Below are positions 1-7,338 of a stretch of DNA of 64,000 nt, piece by piece (position 1 is the first letter of the stretch; each line of letters starts with the position of its first letter). The notes below the pieces were generated by a model. It was not told the DNA's origin, did not search any database, and saw only the letters and a program-made list of their open reading frames with translations. The position numbers and the translations under genes are program-made. Source of the DNA: an uncultured Eubacteriales bacterium. GTDB taxonomy: Bacteria; Bacillota; Clostridia; Lachnospirales; Lachnospiraceae. The stretch is taken from positions 1-64,000 of the forward strand of contig UQXZ01000009.1 in assembly GCA_900545225.1 (NCBI GenBank), in the 5' to 3' direction.

Positions 1-59
1 AAGCAGTAGTGGTTGAAGCAAGAAGCTCCGACTTCTATAAGTCGGAGTAGTTCACGTAA
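1..59 (+). mobile_element. Right end of an IS200/IS605-type element with the 3' end of tnpB
   Basis: Read from base 3, the sequence gives AVVVEARSSDFYKSE and then TAG at 48-50. This is the usual C-terminus of TnpB, the RNA-guided nuclease of IS200/IS605 elements. The same bases hold a perfect 9-bp hairpin, CTCCGACTT/AAGTCGGAG (26-47, loop CTAT), followed by GTAGTTCAC, as seen at the right ends of such elements and at the 3' end of their guide RNA. Bases 1-59 recur with a single mismatch at 34538-34596 and the copies diverge right after GTAA. The rest of the element lies left of the window, so it cannot be judged intact or not. Confidence 0.75.
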
Positions 60-88
60 CGCATAATAAGTTCACATAGGATGTATAA

Positions 89-715
89 ATGACAGTATAC
101 AATTACGGAAATCCTGACGCAGATATAGTTCTGATACAGCCTGTAGACAGTCACGTTATTCCTCTTCTGGAAAAAGAAGTAGAAGAAATAAAGAAACTTA
201 CTGAAAAAGATTTTTATTTTGTAGCTTATCAGGTTGAAAACTGGAATAAGGATCTGTCTCCCTGGTGTGCTCAGGCTGTTTTTGGCGTTGAAGATTTTGG
301 TGGTGGAGCAGATGAGACACTTAAATACATTTTAAAATTATGCAGCGATGGTAATAAGAAATATATCATCGGCGGCTATTCCCTGGCGGCATTGTTTGCC
401 ATATGGGCTTCATATGAGAGTGATACATTTGCAGGGGTAGCGGCGGCTTCACCGTCTGTATGGTTTGAAGGATTTACAGACTATATTAAAGAACGCAAAA
501 TAAATGCCAGTGCAGTATATTTAAGCCTTGGTGACAAGGAAGAAAAGACGAAAAATCCTGTTATGTCCACAGTCGGCAAATGTATCGCTGAGGTAAAAGA
601 CATAATCGGAAATCAGGCATCCGATGTTGTATTTGAATGGAACAGTGGAAACCATTTTAAGGATCCGGATGTGAGAACAGCGAAGGGATTTGCCTGGGTG
701 ATAAATCAGATATGA
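89..715 (+). CDS. Alpha/beta-hydrolase fold protein, esterase-like
   Basis: This 208-aa protein has no signal peptide and no membrane segment, so it should be cytoplasmic. The nucleophile elbow is GGYSLA at about residues 95-100, with Ser98 the likely catalytic serine. An aspartate in LSLGDKEEK (about 150) and a histidine in SGNHF (about 189) complete a plausible triad. The size and the predicted strand-helix pattern fit the small esterase/hydrolase proteins common in Clostridia. The substrate is unknown. The ATG at 89 follows an AGG-type ribosome site; an upstream ATG at 81 opens only a three-codon frame. It is a single gene between an IS end and a terminator. Confidence 0.7.
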   Translation: MTVYNYGNPDADIVLIQPVDSHVIPLLEKEVEEIKKLTEKDFYFVAYQVENWNKDLSPWCAQAVFGVEDFGGGADETLKYILKLCSDGNKKYIIGGYSLAALFAIWASYESDTFAGVAAASPSVWFEGFTDYIKERKINASAVYLSLGDKEEKTKNPVMSTVGKCIAEVKDIIGNQASDVVFEWNSGNHFKDPDVRTAKGFAWVINQI

Positions 716-801
716 TTTTTCAACAAATCTGATATTCTAAGAGTTAAACCGGATAGAAACAAAACGAACATAGAATAAATTATAAAACAAACAAAATAGA
801 G

Positions 802-842
802 AAAGAGTAGCACCTATCGAAAGACAGATGCTACTCTTTTTG
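802..842 (+). terminator. Intrinsic terminator after the hydrolase gene
   Basis: AGAGTAGCA pairs with TGCTACTCT around a 16-base loop and is followed by TTTTT. It closes the preceding hydrolase transcript. Confidence 0.85.
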
Positions 843-1122
843 TTATATGGGTAATCTCTCGTTATACTTATAAATTAAAGTGTAGTTTAAAATCCTTAAC
901 TATTACTTCTGGAATACAAGATCAATTTCTAAAAGAAGGGTATAATTGCTGTTGCTGCGAAGCATACGAAGGTTTGAACTTATCATAATGGCCATATTCA
1001 TTTCCTCCTTCTAAGTTACAGTATAGAGATTTGGAACTATTATAACAATCAAGGGAGCTTAACGAAAAATGTTAATTTAGATTACATAAATTCCTCAACT
1101 CAATAAATTTGTAACATTATTA
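843..1122. other. Intergenic stretch with one probable regulator remnant
   Basis: About 280 bases lie between the terminator and the promoter of the methyltransferase gene. Apart from the short minus-strand frame described separately (903-1001), I see only AT-rich sequence with no further coding frame or clear RNA structure. Confidence 0.5.
903..1001 (-). pseudogene. 5' remnant of an XRE-type DNA-binding regulator
   Basis: A minus-strand frame with a strong AAGGAGGA ribosome site starts at 1001 and encodes only 32 residues. Its beginning, MISSNLRMLRSNSNYTL, matches the typical first helix of XRE helix-turn-helix proteins. After about 20 residues the sequence keeps only a blurred likeness to the expected second helix and ends at TAA. 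The good start signal with a lost body suggests a decayed gene. A genuine short peptide is the alternative. Confidence 0.35.
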
Positions 1123-1150
1123 TTGTGTTTATCGAAAATTGATGTATAAT
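1123..1150 (+). promoter_or_regulatory. Sigma-A-type promoter of the methyltransferase gene
   Basis: TTGTGT (1123-1128) and TATAAT (1145-1150) are separated by 16 bases. Transcription would start near 1157, inside the inverted repeat that follows. Confidence 0.6.
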
Positions 1151-1153
1151 TGC

Positions 1154-1185
1154 GATTAGCCTACACTAATTAGCATAGGCTAATC
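1154..1185 (+). promoter_or_regulatory. Operator-like inverted repeat, possible DtxR-family site
   Basis: GATTAGCCTA (1154-1163) and TAGGCTAATC (1176-1185) are perfect 10-base inverted arms placed at the expected transcription start. Inside lies TTAGCATAGGCTAA (1170-1183), itself a palindrome with arms TTAGC/GCTAA. It matches a site near the promoter of the heme-binding surface protein (35907-35920). The TTAGG..CCTAA style recalls DtxR/IdeR metal-regulator operators. That identity is inference. Confidence 0.5.
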
Positions 1186-1272
1186 AATGCTAAAATAAAG
1201 TAATCGATACGAAAGATTATGAATAACACAAATTGATAATATTTATAAATTTATTGAAAAAGGAGAATTTTA

Positions 1273-2313
1273 ATGATAAAGAAAATTGATTTCTCAAAAA
1301 ATGTAGCCACTCTTTGTAAGGAGTATCCGGAACTTGTTGATATTCTTGTAGAACTGGGCTTCAAGCCATTGAAAAATCCGGTTTTAAGAAATTTGATTGG
1401 TAAACAAGTTACAATACCACAAGCATCTGCGAAAATGGGTGTTGAAATGGATCGTATTTTATTTGCCCTTGCAGAAAATGGATTTGCCGTATCAGGTGAT
1501 ATAAGAGTATCTGATCAAAATGAAAGTGAAAAGGAGAGCAGGACACAAAACCGAGAGTCAGGTCACGTATTCTTGGCCAGAATGGGAAAAACAAAACTTC
1601 GTCCCGGTGGAGTTAAAGCTACAAACTGGCTTCTTGAACAGGCCAATATTACACCGGATACTAAGATTCTTGAGGTTGCATGTAACATGGGAACAACATT
1701 GATTCAGATTGCTGAAAAGTATGGATGTTATCTGACAGGTGTAGATCTTAGTGCTGATGCATTGGAAAATGCAAAAAAGAATGTTTCAGAGCATCATTTG
1801 GAAGATAAAATTACTTTAGTACAGGGAAATGCTTTTAACTTGCCATTTGAAGATGGAAGTTTTGATATTGTAATTAATGAAGCAATGCTGACAATGCTTA
1901 AGGGTGAGGAAAAGGATAAAGCTATTGCTGAATACTACCGTGTTCTTAAGCCGGGGGGCATTTTACTTACACAGGATGTCTGCCTCCGTACAGAGGATAT
2001 TCAGGAACAGAAAGAAATCAGAGCAGGAATAAGTCGTGCAATAAATGTAGATGTTGAACCTCTCACTTCAGAAAACTGGGAAAAGAAATTTGAAAATACA
2101 GGTTTTGAAGTCATGAAAATGGAGGGACCAATGACTCTTCTTGATCCTGACGGAATGCATGTCGATGAAGGTAGTGAAAAAACACTGGAAATTATGTCAA
2201 ATGCAATGAAAGAAGAAAATGCGGAATTTTTCATTAGAATGTTTAACTTCTTCCGTCTTAATGCAGAAAAGGTTAGATCCATAGCAATTGCAAGTACGAA
2301 GAAATGTAATTAA
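1273..2313 (+). CDS. DUF1858 domain fused to a SAM-dependent methyltransferase
   Basis: This 346-aa cytoplasmic protein has two parts. Residues 1-70 form a DUF1858 domain (IDFSKNVATLC, ending near LAENGFAV). Residues about 110-300 form a class I methyltransferase with the SAM-binding motif ILEVACNMGTT, then GVDLS, and the later FDIVINEAML and LKPGGILL motifs of the UbiE/Coq5-like group. The two parts are joined by a charged linker. The methyl acceptor cannot be told from sequence. It follows an AAGGAG ribosome site and is transcribed alone from a promoter overlapped by a metal-regulator-like operator. Confidence 0.8.
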   Translation: MIKKIDFSKNVATLCKEYPELVDILVELGFKPLKNPVLRNLIGKQVTIPQASAKMGVEMDRILFALAENGFAVSGDIRVSDQNESEKESRTQNRESGHVFLARMGKTKLRPGGVKATNWLLEQANITPDTKILEVACNMGTTLIQIAEKYGCYLTGVDLSADALENAKKNVSEHHLEDKITLVQGNAFNLPFEDGSFDIVINEAMLTMLKGEEKDKAIAEYYRVLKPGGILLTQDVCLRTEDIQEQKEIRAGISRAINVDVEPLTSENWEKKFENTGFEVMKMEGPMTLLDPDGMHVDEGSEKTLEIMSNAMKEENAEFFIRMFNFFRLNAEKVRSIAIASTKKCN

Positions 2314-2390
2314 AAGACGATGAATGGTTAGTATGTATTGTGACTGAAACAGGATATTCATTAAAATATAAGTAAATTAATAATTTTTAG

Positions 2391-2416
2391 AAGGACAGTG
2401 AATGCTGTCCTTTTTT
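2391..2416 (+). terminator. Intrinsic terminator after the methyltransferase gene
   Basis: AAGGACAG (2391-2398) pairs with CTGTCCTT (2405-2412) and is followed by a run of T. Confidence 0.85.
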
Positions 2417-2677
2417 GTTTGCAATTATGTTATCACGAAATATTGTGATGAATCAGAAAGTCATCCGGTATGTAAATTTACTATATATTTAATCAAGCTC
2501 GGATGAGTTTTTGAAATTATATTATTTGATGTAGATGTTTTTAGGAATTTGAATATGATATGGATAAACAAAAGATAAAATTAGTAATCTAATTTTACAC
2601 AGATTTTATCGCTAATTTACCTGATCTATGGTAAAAAGATAGTAGAGTAGTTACTTAATATAAAACATTCATTACCC
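2417..2677. other. Intergenic stretch without a recognisable gene
   Basis: About 260 AT-rich bases precede the deformylase gene. The only structure noticed is a 7-bp inverted repeat, TCATCCG and CGGATGA (near 2461 and 2502), followed by TTTTT, which could be a weak terminator. Confidence 0.4.
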
Positions 2678-2687
2678 CAAGGAGCTA

Positions 2688-3083
2688 ATGGTAAAGAAAA
2701 TAGTAAAAGATCCATTGTTTCTTGCACAGAAATCAGTGGATGCTACTGAAGCAGATAAGCAGGTGGTAACAGATTTGCTCGATACCTTGAGAGCTAATTT
2801 TGACCATTGCGTAGGTATGGCTGCAAATATGATAGGTGTTAAGAAGAATATTATTGTTGTGGCAGCAGGACCATTTCAGTTTGCAATGATTAATCCAGTG
2901 ATTACAAAGAGGTCCGGAGCATATCAGACAGAGGAAGGATGTCTTTCATTGGAAAGTGTTCGTCCTTGCACCAGATATCAGGAGATTGAGGTTGATTATC
3001 TTGACCAGAATTTTAAGAAACAGCACGGAAAATATTCAGGCTGGACAGCACAGATAATACAGCATGAGATTGACCATTGTTAA
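2688..3083 (+). CDS. def: Peptide deformylase-like protein with a shifted C-terminus
   Basis: The protein (131 aa) belongs to the short peptide deformylases, which remove formyl groups from new proteins using a metal held by one Cys and two His. Motif 2 (EGCLS, about 84-88) and motif 3 (HEIDH, 126-130) are intact. Motif 1 reads GMAANMIG, where the classic form has a Gln (GLAAxQ); this variant occurs in a known short subfamily. The frame ends right after HEIDHC. Dropping one T at 3080-3081 continues it as NCIVI with a stop at 3097-3099, matching the usual short tail, so a one-base insertion is likely. Activity may survive. AAGGAG lies 3 bases before the ATG. Confidence 0.75.
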   Translation: MVKKIVKDPLFLAQKSVDATEADKQVVTDLLDTLRANFDHCVGMAANMIGVKKNIIVVAAGPFQFAMINPVITKRSGAYQTEEGCLSLESVRPCTRYQEIEVDYLDQNFKKQHGKYSGWTAQIIQHEIDHC

Positions 3084-3136
3084 TTGCATTGTGATATAAA
3101 ATGTTATATTACTTATAGTTGCGTGAGGATAATTCA

Positions 3137-3484
3137 ATGGGCAGAATAGATAGAAGCTATAAAGATTTAAAGCAAAAACAAAAGAGTGCAATCTCCGATA
3201 AAACTTACAGCATGTATATAAGATTGTATTTAGAGAATCATAGAATGCCGAATGTCGCCGAAAAGAGCAGTATTTGCAGAAAACTATATGCAACAGTACA
3301 GGTGCTTGCTCCTAAAACAGAGTATGAAGAGTTTTGCAGAATTGTAGATATGCGAGAAGCAGGCTATGAGGAGCGTATATTACGAGATATTCAGAATGGT
3401 ATTTCTCTTGAAAAACTGAATATGAAAAAGCAAAAGAAAACTCCAGAGGAAAAGGCTGCTATTTTAAAAATGAAAAGAATATAA
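3137..3484 (+). CDS. Unknown 115-aa charged protein
   Basis: I do not recognise this family. The protein is rich in Lys, Arg and Glu, has no membrane segment, and looks largely helical, with a basic C-terminal tail (MKKQKKTPEEKAAILKMKRI). The N-terminal MGRIDRSYKD suggests a small DNA- or RNA-associated protein, but nothing proves it. The ATG at 3137 is preferred because GTGAGGAT lies 6 bases upstream; an in-frame TTG at 3119 has no ribosome site. It lies between the deformylase gene and a broken small gene and may share their transcript. Confidence 0.55.
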   Translation: MGRIDRSYKDLKQKQKSAISDKTYSMYIRLYLENHRMPNVAEKSSICRKLYATVQVLAPKTEYEEFCRIVDMREAGYEERILRDIQNGISLEKLNMKKQKKTPEEKAAILKMKRI

Positions 3485-3505
3485 CGGAGAGCAAAAAGGC
3501 AGACT

Positions 3506-3652
3506 ATGAAGAATGCTGCAGTAGAAAATAATACAAGTCAGGACGACACATTTTTCTATATTGCAGGATATACTTCTGGTTGAGCACCATATGGAGTAAC
3601 ATGGGAAGAAATGGGACTGGAACCCTGGCAGGTTTTAGAAGAGGAGCAATAA
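3506..3652 (+). pseudogene. Small conserved-type protein interrupted by TGA
   Basis: From the ATG at 3506 the frame reads through AGYTSG, meets TGA at 3581-3583, and continues in the same frame as APYGVTWEEMGLEPWQ to TAA at 3650-3652. Both halves read as one 48-residue protein of a type that recurs in Clostridia (pattern FxYIAGYTSxGxPYGxTWEE). A single-base change of GGA to TGA would explain the stop. Recoding as selenocysteine is possible in principle, but no selenocysteine machinery or clear hairpin is visible. Function is unknown. Confidence 0.55.
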
Positions 3653-3698
3653 GGATAAGAAAAATTTTTGAAGTATAAAGTTACGGAGGAAACAGAAA

Positions 3699-4526
3699 TT
3701 GAATACAAAGAAAAAATGGCTGATTCCACTTGGAATGTGGCTTGTATTTGAAATTGTTGCAGTTACATTATGGCTGACCAAGGATAATCTGTTTTATCTT
3801 CTGAATTTCAGTTATATAGGCTCGGCAATAGCGTTAGGGCTGTTACTTTTTCAGTTAAACTATAGACATGCCAGAAGAATCGTGCAGCTACTGGTCGGAC
3901 TATATATGCTGGTTTATCTTGGCTTAATATGTCAGGAGAATATGCAGATAGAAGGCTTTTGGTATTATCTATTCACTGGTGTTTTTGAAGCTGCAACCAT
4001 ACATTATGTTGTTGCGAAGATCTTTGGACCACTGCTATTCGGAAGAGGCTGGTGTGGGTATGCCTGCTGGACTGCAATGGTCTTGGATTTCCTGCCATAT
4101 AAGACACCAAAGGCTCCGAGAAAAAAAATCGGTTTTATCCGATATATCACCTTTACTGCATCGCTTATTTTTGTGGGAGCACTGTTTTTATGCCATGTGG
4201 AGAACATTGAGCAAATTATGTTCTGGGCATTTCTTGTTGGCAATATCCTGTATTATGCCATTGGAATCATTCTGGCATTTGTGTTTCGAGATAATAGGGC
4301 ATTCTGTAAATATATCTGCCCAATTACCGTATTCTTAAAGCCGATGAGTTATTTTAGCCTGTTTCGTGTGAAGTGTGATAAGGAAAGATGTGTTTCCTGT
4401 GGAAAGTGCAAGCGAGTATGTCCGATGAATGTTGATGTAACAGATAATTCCCGTAAAAGAGAAAATGGAACAGAGTGTATTCTGTGTATGGAATGCGTCA
4501 AAGCATGTCCTAAGAAGGCATTATAG
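3699..4526 (+). CDS. Membrane-bound 4Fe-4S ferredoxin-type protein, NapH-like
   Basis: The protein has 275 residues with about five to six membrane segments, then a cytoplasmic C-terminal ferredoxin domain. GRGWCGYACWT (about 110-120) and CKYICP (about 203-208) are the paired Cys motifs of the NapH/NosR/CcoG membrane ferredoxin group. The C-terminus carries two 4Fe-4S clusters: CVSCGKCKRVCP and CILCMECVKACP. It should pass electrons between the membrane and a soluble partner, but no partner gene is next to it. Translation starts at TTG 3699, with GGAGG nine bases upstream. Confidence 0.8.
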   Translation: MNTKKKWLIPLGMWLVFEIVAVTLWLTKDNLFYLLNFSYIGSAIALGLLLFQLNYRHARRIVQLLVGLYMLVYLGLICQENMQIEGFWYYLFTGVFEAATIHYVVAKIFGPLLFGRGWCGYACWTAMVLDFLPYKTPKAPRKKIGFIRYITFTASLIFVGALFLCHVENIEQIMFWAFLVGNILYYAIGIILAFVFRDNRAFCKYICPITVFLKPMSYFSLFRVKCDKERCVSCGKCKRVCPMNVDVTDNSRKRENGTECILCMECVKACPKKAL

Positions 4527-4561
4527 TGACTAAAAATATGTATGTGCAGGAGACTCTATAA

Positions 4562-4586
4562 GAGCTGGGTGTCATCTACCCAGCTC
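4562..4586. terminator. GC-rich hairpin between convergent genes
   Basis: GAGCTGGG (4562-4569) pairs with CCCAGCTC (4579-4586) downstream of the ferredoxin gene and at the end of the opposing regulator pseudogene. T runs are weak on both sides, so termination efficiency is uncertain. Confidence 0.5.
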
Positions 4587-4784
4587 ATTCTTCTACATGG
4601 AAGACATCTTCCACCAGCATATTAAAGTATTTTGAAATATGCAGCATAAACTCAGCGGAGGGGGTACATTCACCCCGTTCTATTCTCCAGATAGTTTTGG
4701 TGCAGTATCCGGTAGCTTCAGCAAGGTCATCCTGGTGATGCCACGCTGCTCACGGATTTCTTTGATATTGTTGACAATCGCCAT
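4585..4784 (-). pseudogene. Frameshifted XRE-family transcriptional regulator
   Basis: On the minus strand an ATG at 4784 behind AGAAGGAAA begins MAIVNNIKEIREQRGIT. Adding one base near 4734 (ACC-AGG read as ACC-CAG-G) restores DDLAEATGYCTKTIWRIERGE and then TPSAEFMLHISKYF, a complete 66-residue helix-turn-helix protein of the XRE type ending at TGA 4585-4587. The region is 200 bases, one short of a full frame. As read, the protein stops early with a scrambled recognition helix and should not bind DNA. Target unknown. Confidence 0.75.
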
Positions 4785-4828
4785 AAAAATTTCCTTCTTT
4801 CAGATTCTAGCATTTCTTAGTATCTATT

Positions 4829-5203
4829 ATGAATGATTGCGTGTCCGATAAAAAGAACTCGCAGCAATCGGTGCCAATTTTATTTACAATTCTTAGCAAT
4901 ATCAGCAGGATTGCATTTTCCAAGAACCTTACCAAATATATCCAAATGGTGGTATTGCATTGGGAAAAGTATTTTCAACATATCAGAGAGAAATACAACA
5001 GTATATATAAGGTTCAAATGCCTGTTGTTACACCTCATGTATGTAGGCATACATTTTGCTCCAATATGGCTAAGTCGGGGATGAATCCTAAAATGTTACA
5101 ATATATTATGGGACATTCAGATATAAGTGTCACAATGAATACTTATATCCATGTAAAATTTCAGGATTCACAGGAAGACTTTCAAAAAGCAATTAATTCA
5201 TAA
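4829..5203 (+). pseudogene. C-terminal remnant of a tyrosine recombinase (Tn916-type integrase)
   Basis: The last 65 codons carry the catalytic end of a phage/conjugative-element integrase: VTPHVCRHTFCSNMAKSG (the H-x-x-R box) and MGHSDISVTMNTY with the nucleophilic Tyr. VLHWEKYFQHIREKYNSIYK just before it also fits. Before about residue 35 the match is lost, and the DNA-binding and first catalytic parts (including the first Arg) are missing. No excisionase or other element genes adjoin it. It marks a former conjugative element insertion in this patch. Confidence 0.75.
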
Positions 5204-5425
5204 TGACCTGATGAAAATGAGAGAAAAATGGCTGAATGCTAGTATATATCTTAATCCCCAATTTCTTACATGTCGATTCCTAATGGCAGATTTGCCTTTG
5301 GTACAGACCTGAAATTTACCAAAGTTTTTACTAAAATTGATGACAAAAATATGCAAAGATATGCCAGAAAAAGTGAAAAATGAAGAAAGGTAAAAAGGCT
5401 TGAAAAGCCCGAAAATACTGGAAAT

Positions 5426-5896
5426 ATGAGAAAAATCAAGATTTTATTCGTCTGCCACGGCAACATTTGCCGTTCTCCTATGGCAGAGTCTATATTTAAC
5501 TATAAAATTAAACAACTTGGTATAGCGGATAGATTTGAAGTCGACTCCGCAGGTACAAGTCGTGAAGAGTTAGGGCATGGGGTGCATAAGGGTACAGTAA
5601 AGAAACTTAGAGAAATGAATATTCCTGTTACACCTCATTCAGCCCGCCAATTTTCCTGGGTTGATTATGAGTATTATGACTATATCATTGCAATGGATTC
5701 ATTTAATGTTGCAAATATCCTTCGCATAGCAGGAGATACTGACTATGACGGTAAGGTTCATAAGATTATGGAATATGCCGGAGAAGACAGGGATGTTGCA
5801 GATCCATGGTATACAGGCAACTTTGATGCCACTTATAATGAGATTTCCAGAGGTGTAGACGGTTTACTTGAAGAGCTTGTTAAGGAATTAAATTAA
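5426..5896 (+). CDS. Low-molecular-weight protein-tyrosine phosphatase
   Basis: The protein (156 aa, the usual family length) starts with the P-loop CHGNICRS (Cys10 nucleophile, Arg16), and the general acid is Asp126 in DPWY. It hydrolyses phosphotyrosine, or phospho-arginine in YwlE-type members; sequence does not separate these. It is cytoplasmic. The gene stands alone and ends at a bidirectional terminator. Its start at 5426 has only a weak ribosome site (TGGAAAT). Confidence 0.9.
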   Translation: MRKIKILFVCHGNICRSPMAESIFNYKIKQLGIADRFEVDSAGTSREELGHGVHKGTVKKLREMNIPVTPHSARQFSWVDYEYYDYIIAMDSFNVANILRIAGDTDYDGKVHKIMEYAGEDRDVADPWYTGNFDATYNEISRGVDGLLEELVKELN

Positions 5897-5995
5897 GTTT
5901 TAGAATTTGAACTTATATTAAGCACAGAACATTATCAAACATACAATTTAAATTTATATATAAAACTTATAAACATAAATAAAGATAAAAACATA

Positions 5996-6038
5996 AAAAA
6001 AGTGGGCTGAGTATCAACTGATACCTGACCCACTTTTT
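5996..6038. terminator. Bidirectional terminator between the phosphatase gene and uppP
   Basis: AAAAAGTGGG and CCCACTTTTT enclose an inner stem, GTATCA/TGATAC. A and T runs on both sides let it serve both convergent genes. Confidence 0.85.
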
Positions 6039-6040
6039 AT

Positions 6041-6877
6041 TTATAAGAACATTTTAAATAATACAATTACGGCGATACCGAGTATTATTCTGTACCATCC
6101 GAATACAACGAAGGTATGTTTCTTTATATATCCAACTATAAATCTGATTACAAATATGGATACAAGGAAAGCAACCACAACACCGATAAGAAGTAGTAGT
6201 GCTTCATTTGGTGCAAAATGGAATCCGAACTTAACAAGCTTTGCAAGACTTGCTCCAAGCATTACAGGAATTGCAAGCAGGAATGTAAATTCTACAGCAA
6301 GTTTTCTGGAGAATCCCATTAAAAGCATTGCAATGATTGTTATTCCGGATCTTGAAGTCCCAGGGAATACTGCAGCAATTGTCTGAAACATTCCGATAAC
6401 AAATGCCATAAGGAATGTTATGTCGCTTAATCTGCTGACACGGACTTTCTTTCCTTTTTTAGCTCTTTCTACGGCAATAAATACGAAACCTACAACTATC
6501 AGCGCAATGGCAATTGACATGGGGTTGTAAAATGCTGCATTTATTGCATCGTCAAAAAAGAAACCTACAATTGCGGCAGGTATTGTGGCCACAATTATTT
6601 TTCCCCACAACAGCAGTGATGACAATTTGATCTGAACATATCCGGATTCTCTTGTAAATGGAAACAATTTCCAGAAGAATGGAATTATTACAGCACATAT
6701 TGCTCCGAGCTGGATGACTACTTCGAACATTTCAAAGAAACCGTCAGATACCGTATAGAACGATGTTATCTGATTCAGCAGTATCATATGTCCGGTGGAG
6801 CTGACTGGAAGCCATTCGGTTATTCCCTCAACCAGTCCGAACAGTACGGCTGTAAGCATATCAAGGTTAAATAACAT
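6041..6877 (-). CDS. uppP: Undecaprenyl-diphosphatase
   Basis: This 278-aa polytopic membrane protein of the BacA/UppP family dephosphorylates undecaprenyl pyrophosphate, recycling the lipid carrier for peptidoglycan and teichoic acid. Two signatures are visible: the N-terminal EGITEWLPVSSTGH (about 17-30), carrying the catalytic Glu and Ser/Thr/His residues, and PGTSRSGIT (about 168-176). About eight hydrophobic segments follow the family pattern and the length is normal. It lies 14 bases downstream of dut on the same strand, so nrdG-dut-uppP is likely one transcript. Such genes can give bacitracin tolerance. Confidence 0.95.
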   Translation of the reverse strand: MLFNLDMLTAVLFGLVEGITEWLPVSSTGHMILLNQITSFYTVSDGFFEMFEVVIQLGAICAVIIPFFWKLFPFTRESGYVQIKLSSLLLWGKIIVATIPAAIVGFFFDDAINAAFYNPMSIAIALIVVGFVFIAVERAKKGKKVRVSRLSDITFLMAFVIGMFQTIAAVFPGTSRSGITIIAMLLMGFSRKLAVEFTFLLAIPVMLGASLAKLVKFGFHFAPNEALLLLIGVVVAFLVSIFVIRFIVGYIKKHTFVVFGWYRIILGIAVIVLFKMFL

Positions 6878-6891
6878 TTATATCACCTCTA

Positions 6892-7338
6892 TTAGTGAGT
6901 TCCGGTTGAACCGAATCCGCCTTCGCCTCTTACTGTGTCTGTTAATTCATCCACTTCGTTAAATGTAGCAGCATAGTAAGGTGTGAATACGATCTGAGCG
7001 ATTCTTTCATACTTATCTATTTTCTGAATTTCATTGCTGTGGTTGTGGAGTGCAACCATGATTTCACCTCTGTAGTCGGAGTCGATTACGCCAACCTTAT
7101 TGGCCGGAGCAAGGCCTCTTTTACATGCAAGAGAACTTCTGGCATATACAAGGCCTACAAGTCCCTCAGGAATTTCGATTGCAATTCCTGTATGAACAAA
7201 TACTGTCTCATCTGGCATGATAGTAGCTTCTTCTAATGAAAATAAATCTGAACCCGCTGCATATTCAGAACCTGTAAGTGGCTCCTTCGCCTCATCATTT
7301 AATTTTTTAAAGTTGATGACTGTTCTATTAAGACTCAT
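6892..7338 (-). CDS. dut: dUTP diphosphatase
   Basis: The protein (148 aa) is a trimeric-type dUTPase that splits dUTP to dUMP and pyrophosphate, keeping uracil out of DNA and feeding thymidylate synthesis. Motifs in order: GSDLFS, YARSSLACKRGL, VGVIDSDYRGEI with the catalytic Asp, RIAQIVF, and the flexible C-terminal GEGGFGSTG. All key residues are present. The start overlaps the end of nrdG by 11 bases, which implies coupled translation of these two nucleotide-metabolism genes. Confidence 0.95.
   Translation of the reverse strand: MSLNRTVINFKKLNDEAKEPLTGSEYAAGSDLFSLEEATIMPDETVFVHTGIAIEIPEGLVGLVYARSSLACKRGLAPANKVGVIDSDYRGEIMVALHNHSNEIQKIDKYERIAQIVFTPYYAATFNEVDELTDTVRGEGGFGSTGTH

Noticed and set aside
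2311..2375. Short frame LKDDEWLVCIVTETGYSLKYK directly after the methyltransferase stop.
   Set aside because: The methyltransferase already ends where its family does, and the frame has no start or ribosome site.
3506..3652. Selenoprotein reading of the in-frame TGA.
   Set aside because: No hairpin with SECIS features was evident right after the TGA and no selenocysteine gene is in the window; point mutation is simpler. Kept only as a test.
4833..5084. Alternative frame over the integrase remnant (AGLHFPRTLPN...).
   Set aside because: The catalytic residues RHTF and GHSDISVTMNTY are in the other frame; at most this shows an old frameshift upstream.
5270..5383. A 37-codon frame (MSIPNGRFAFGTDLKF...) after the integrase remnant.
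   Set aside because: It has no ribosome site and no family match; it may be the tail of the decayed element but I cannot support it as a gene.
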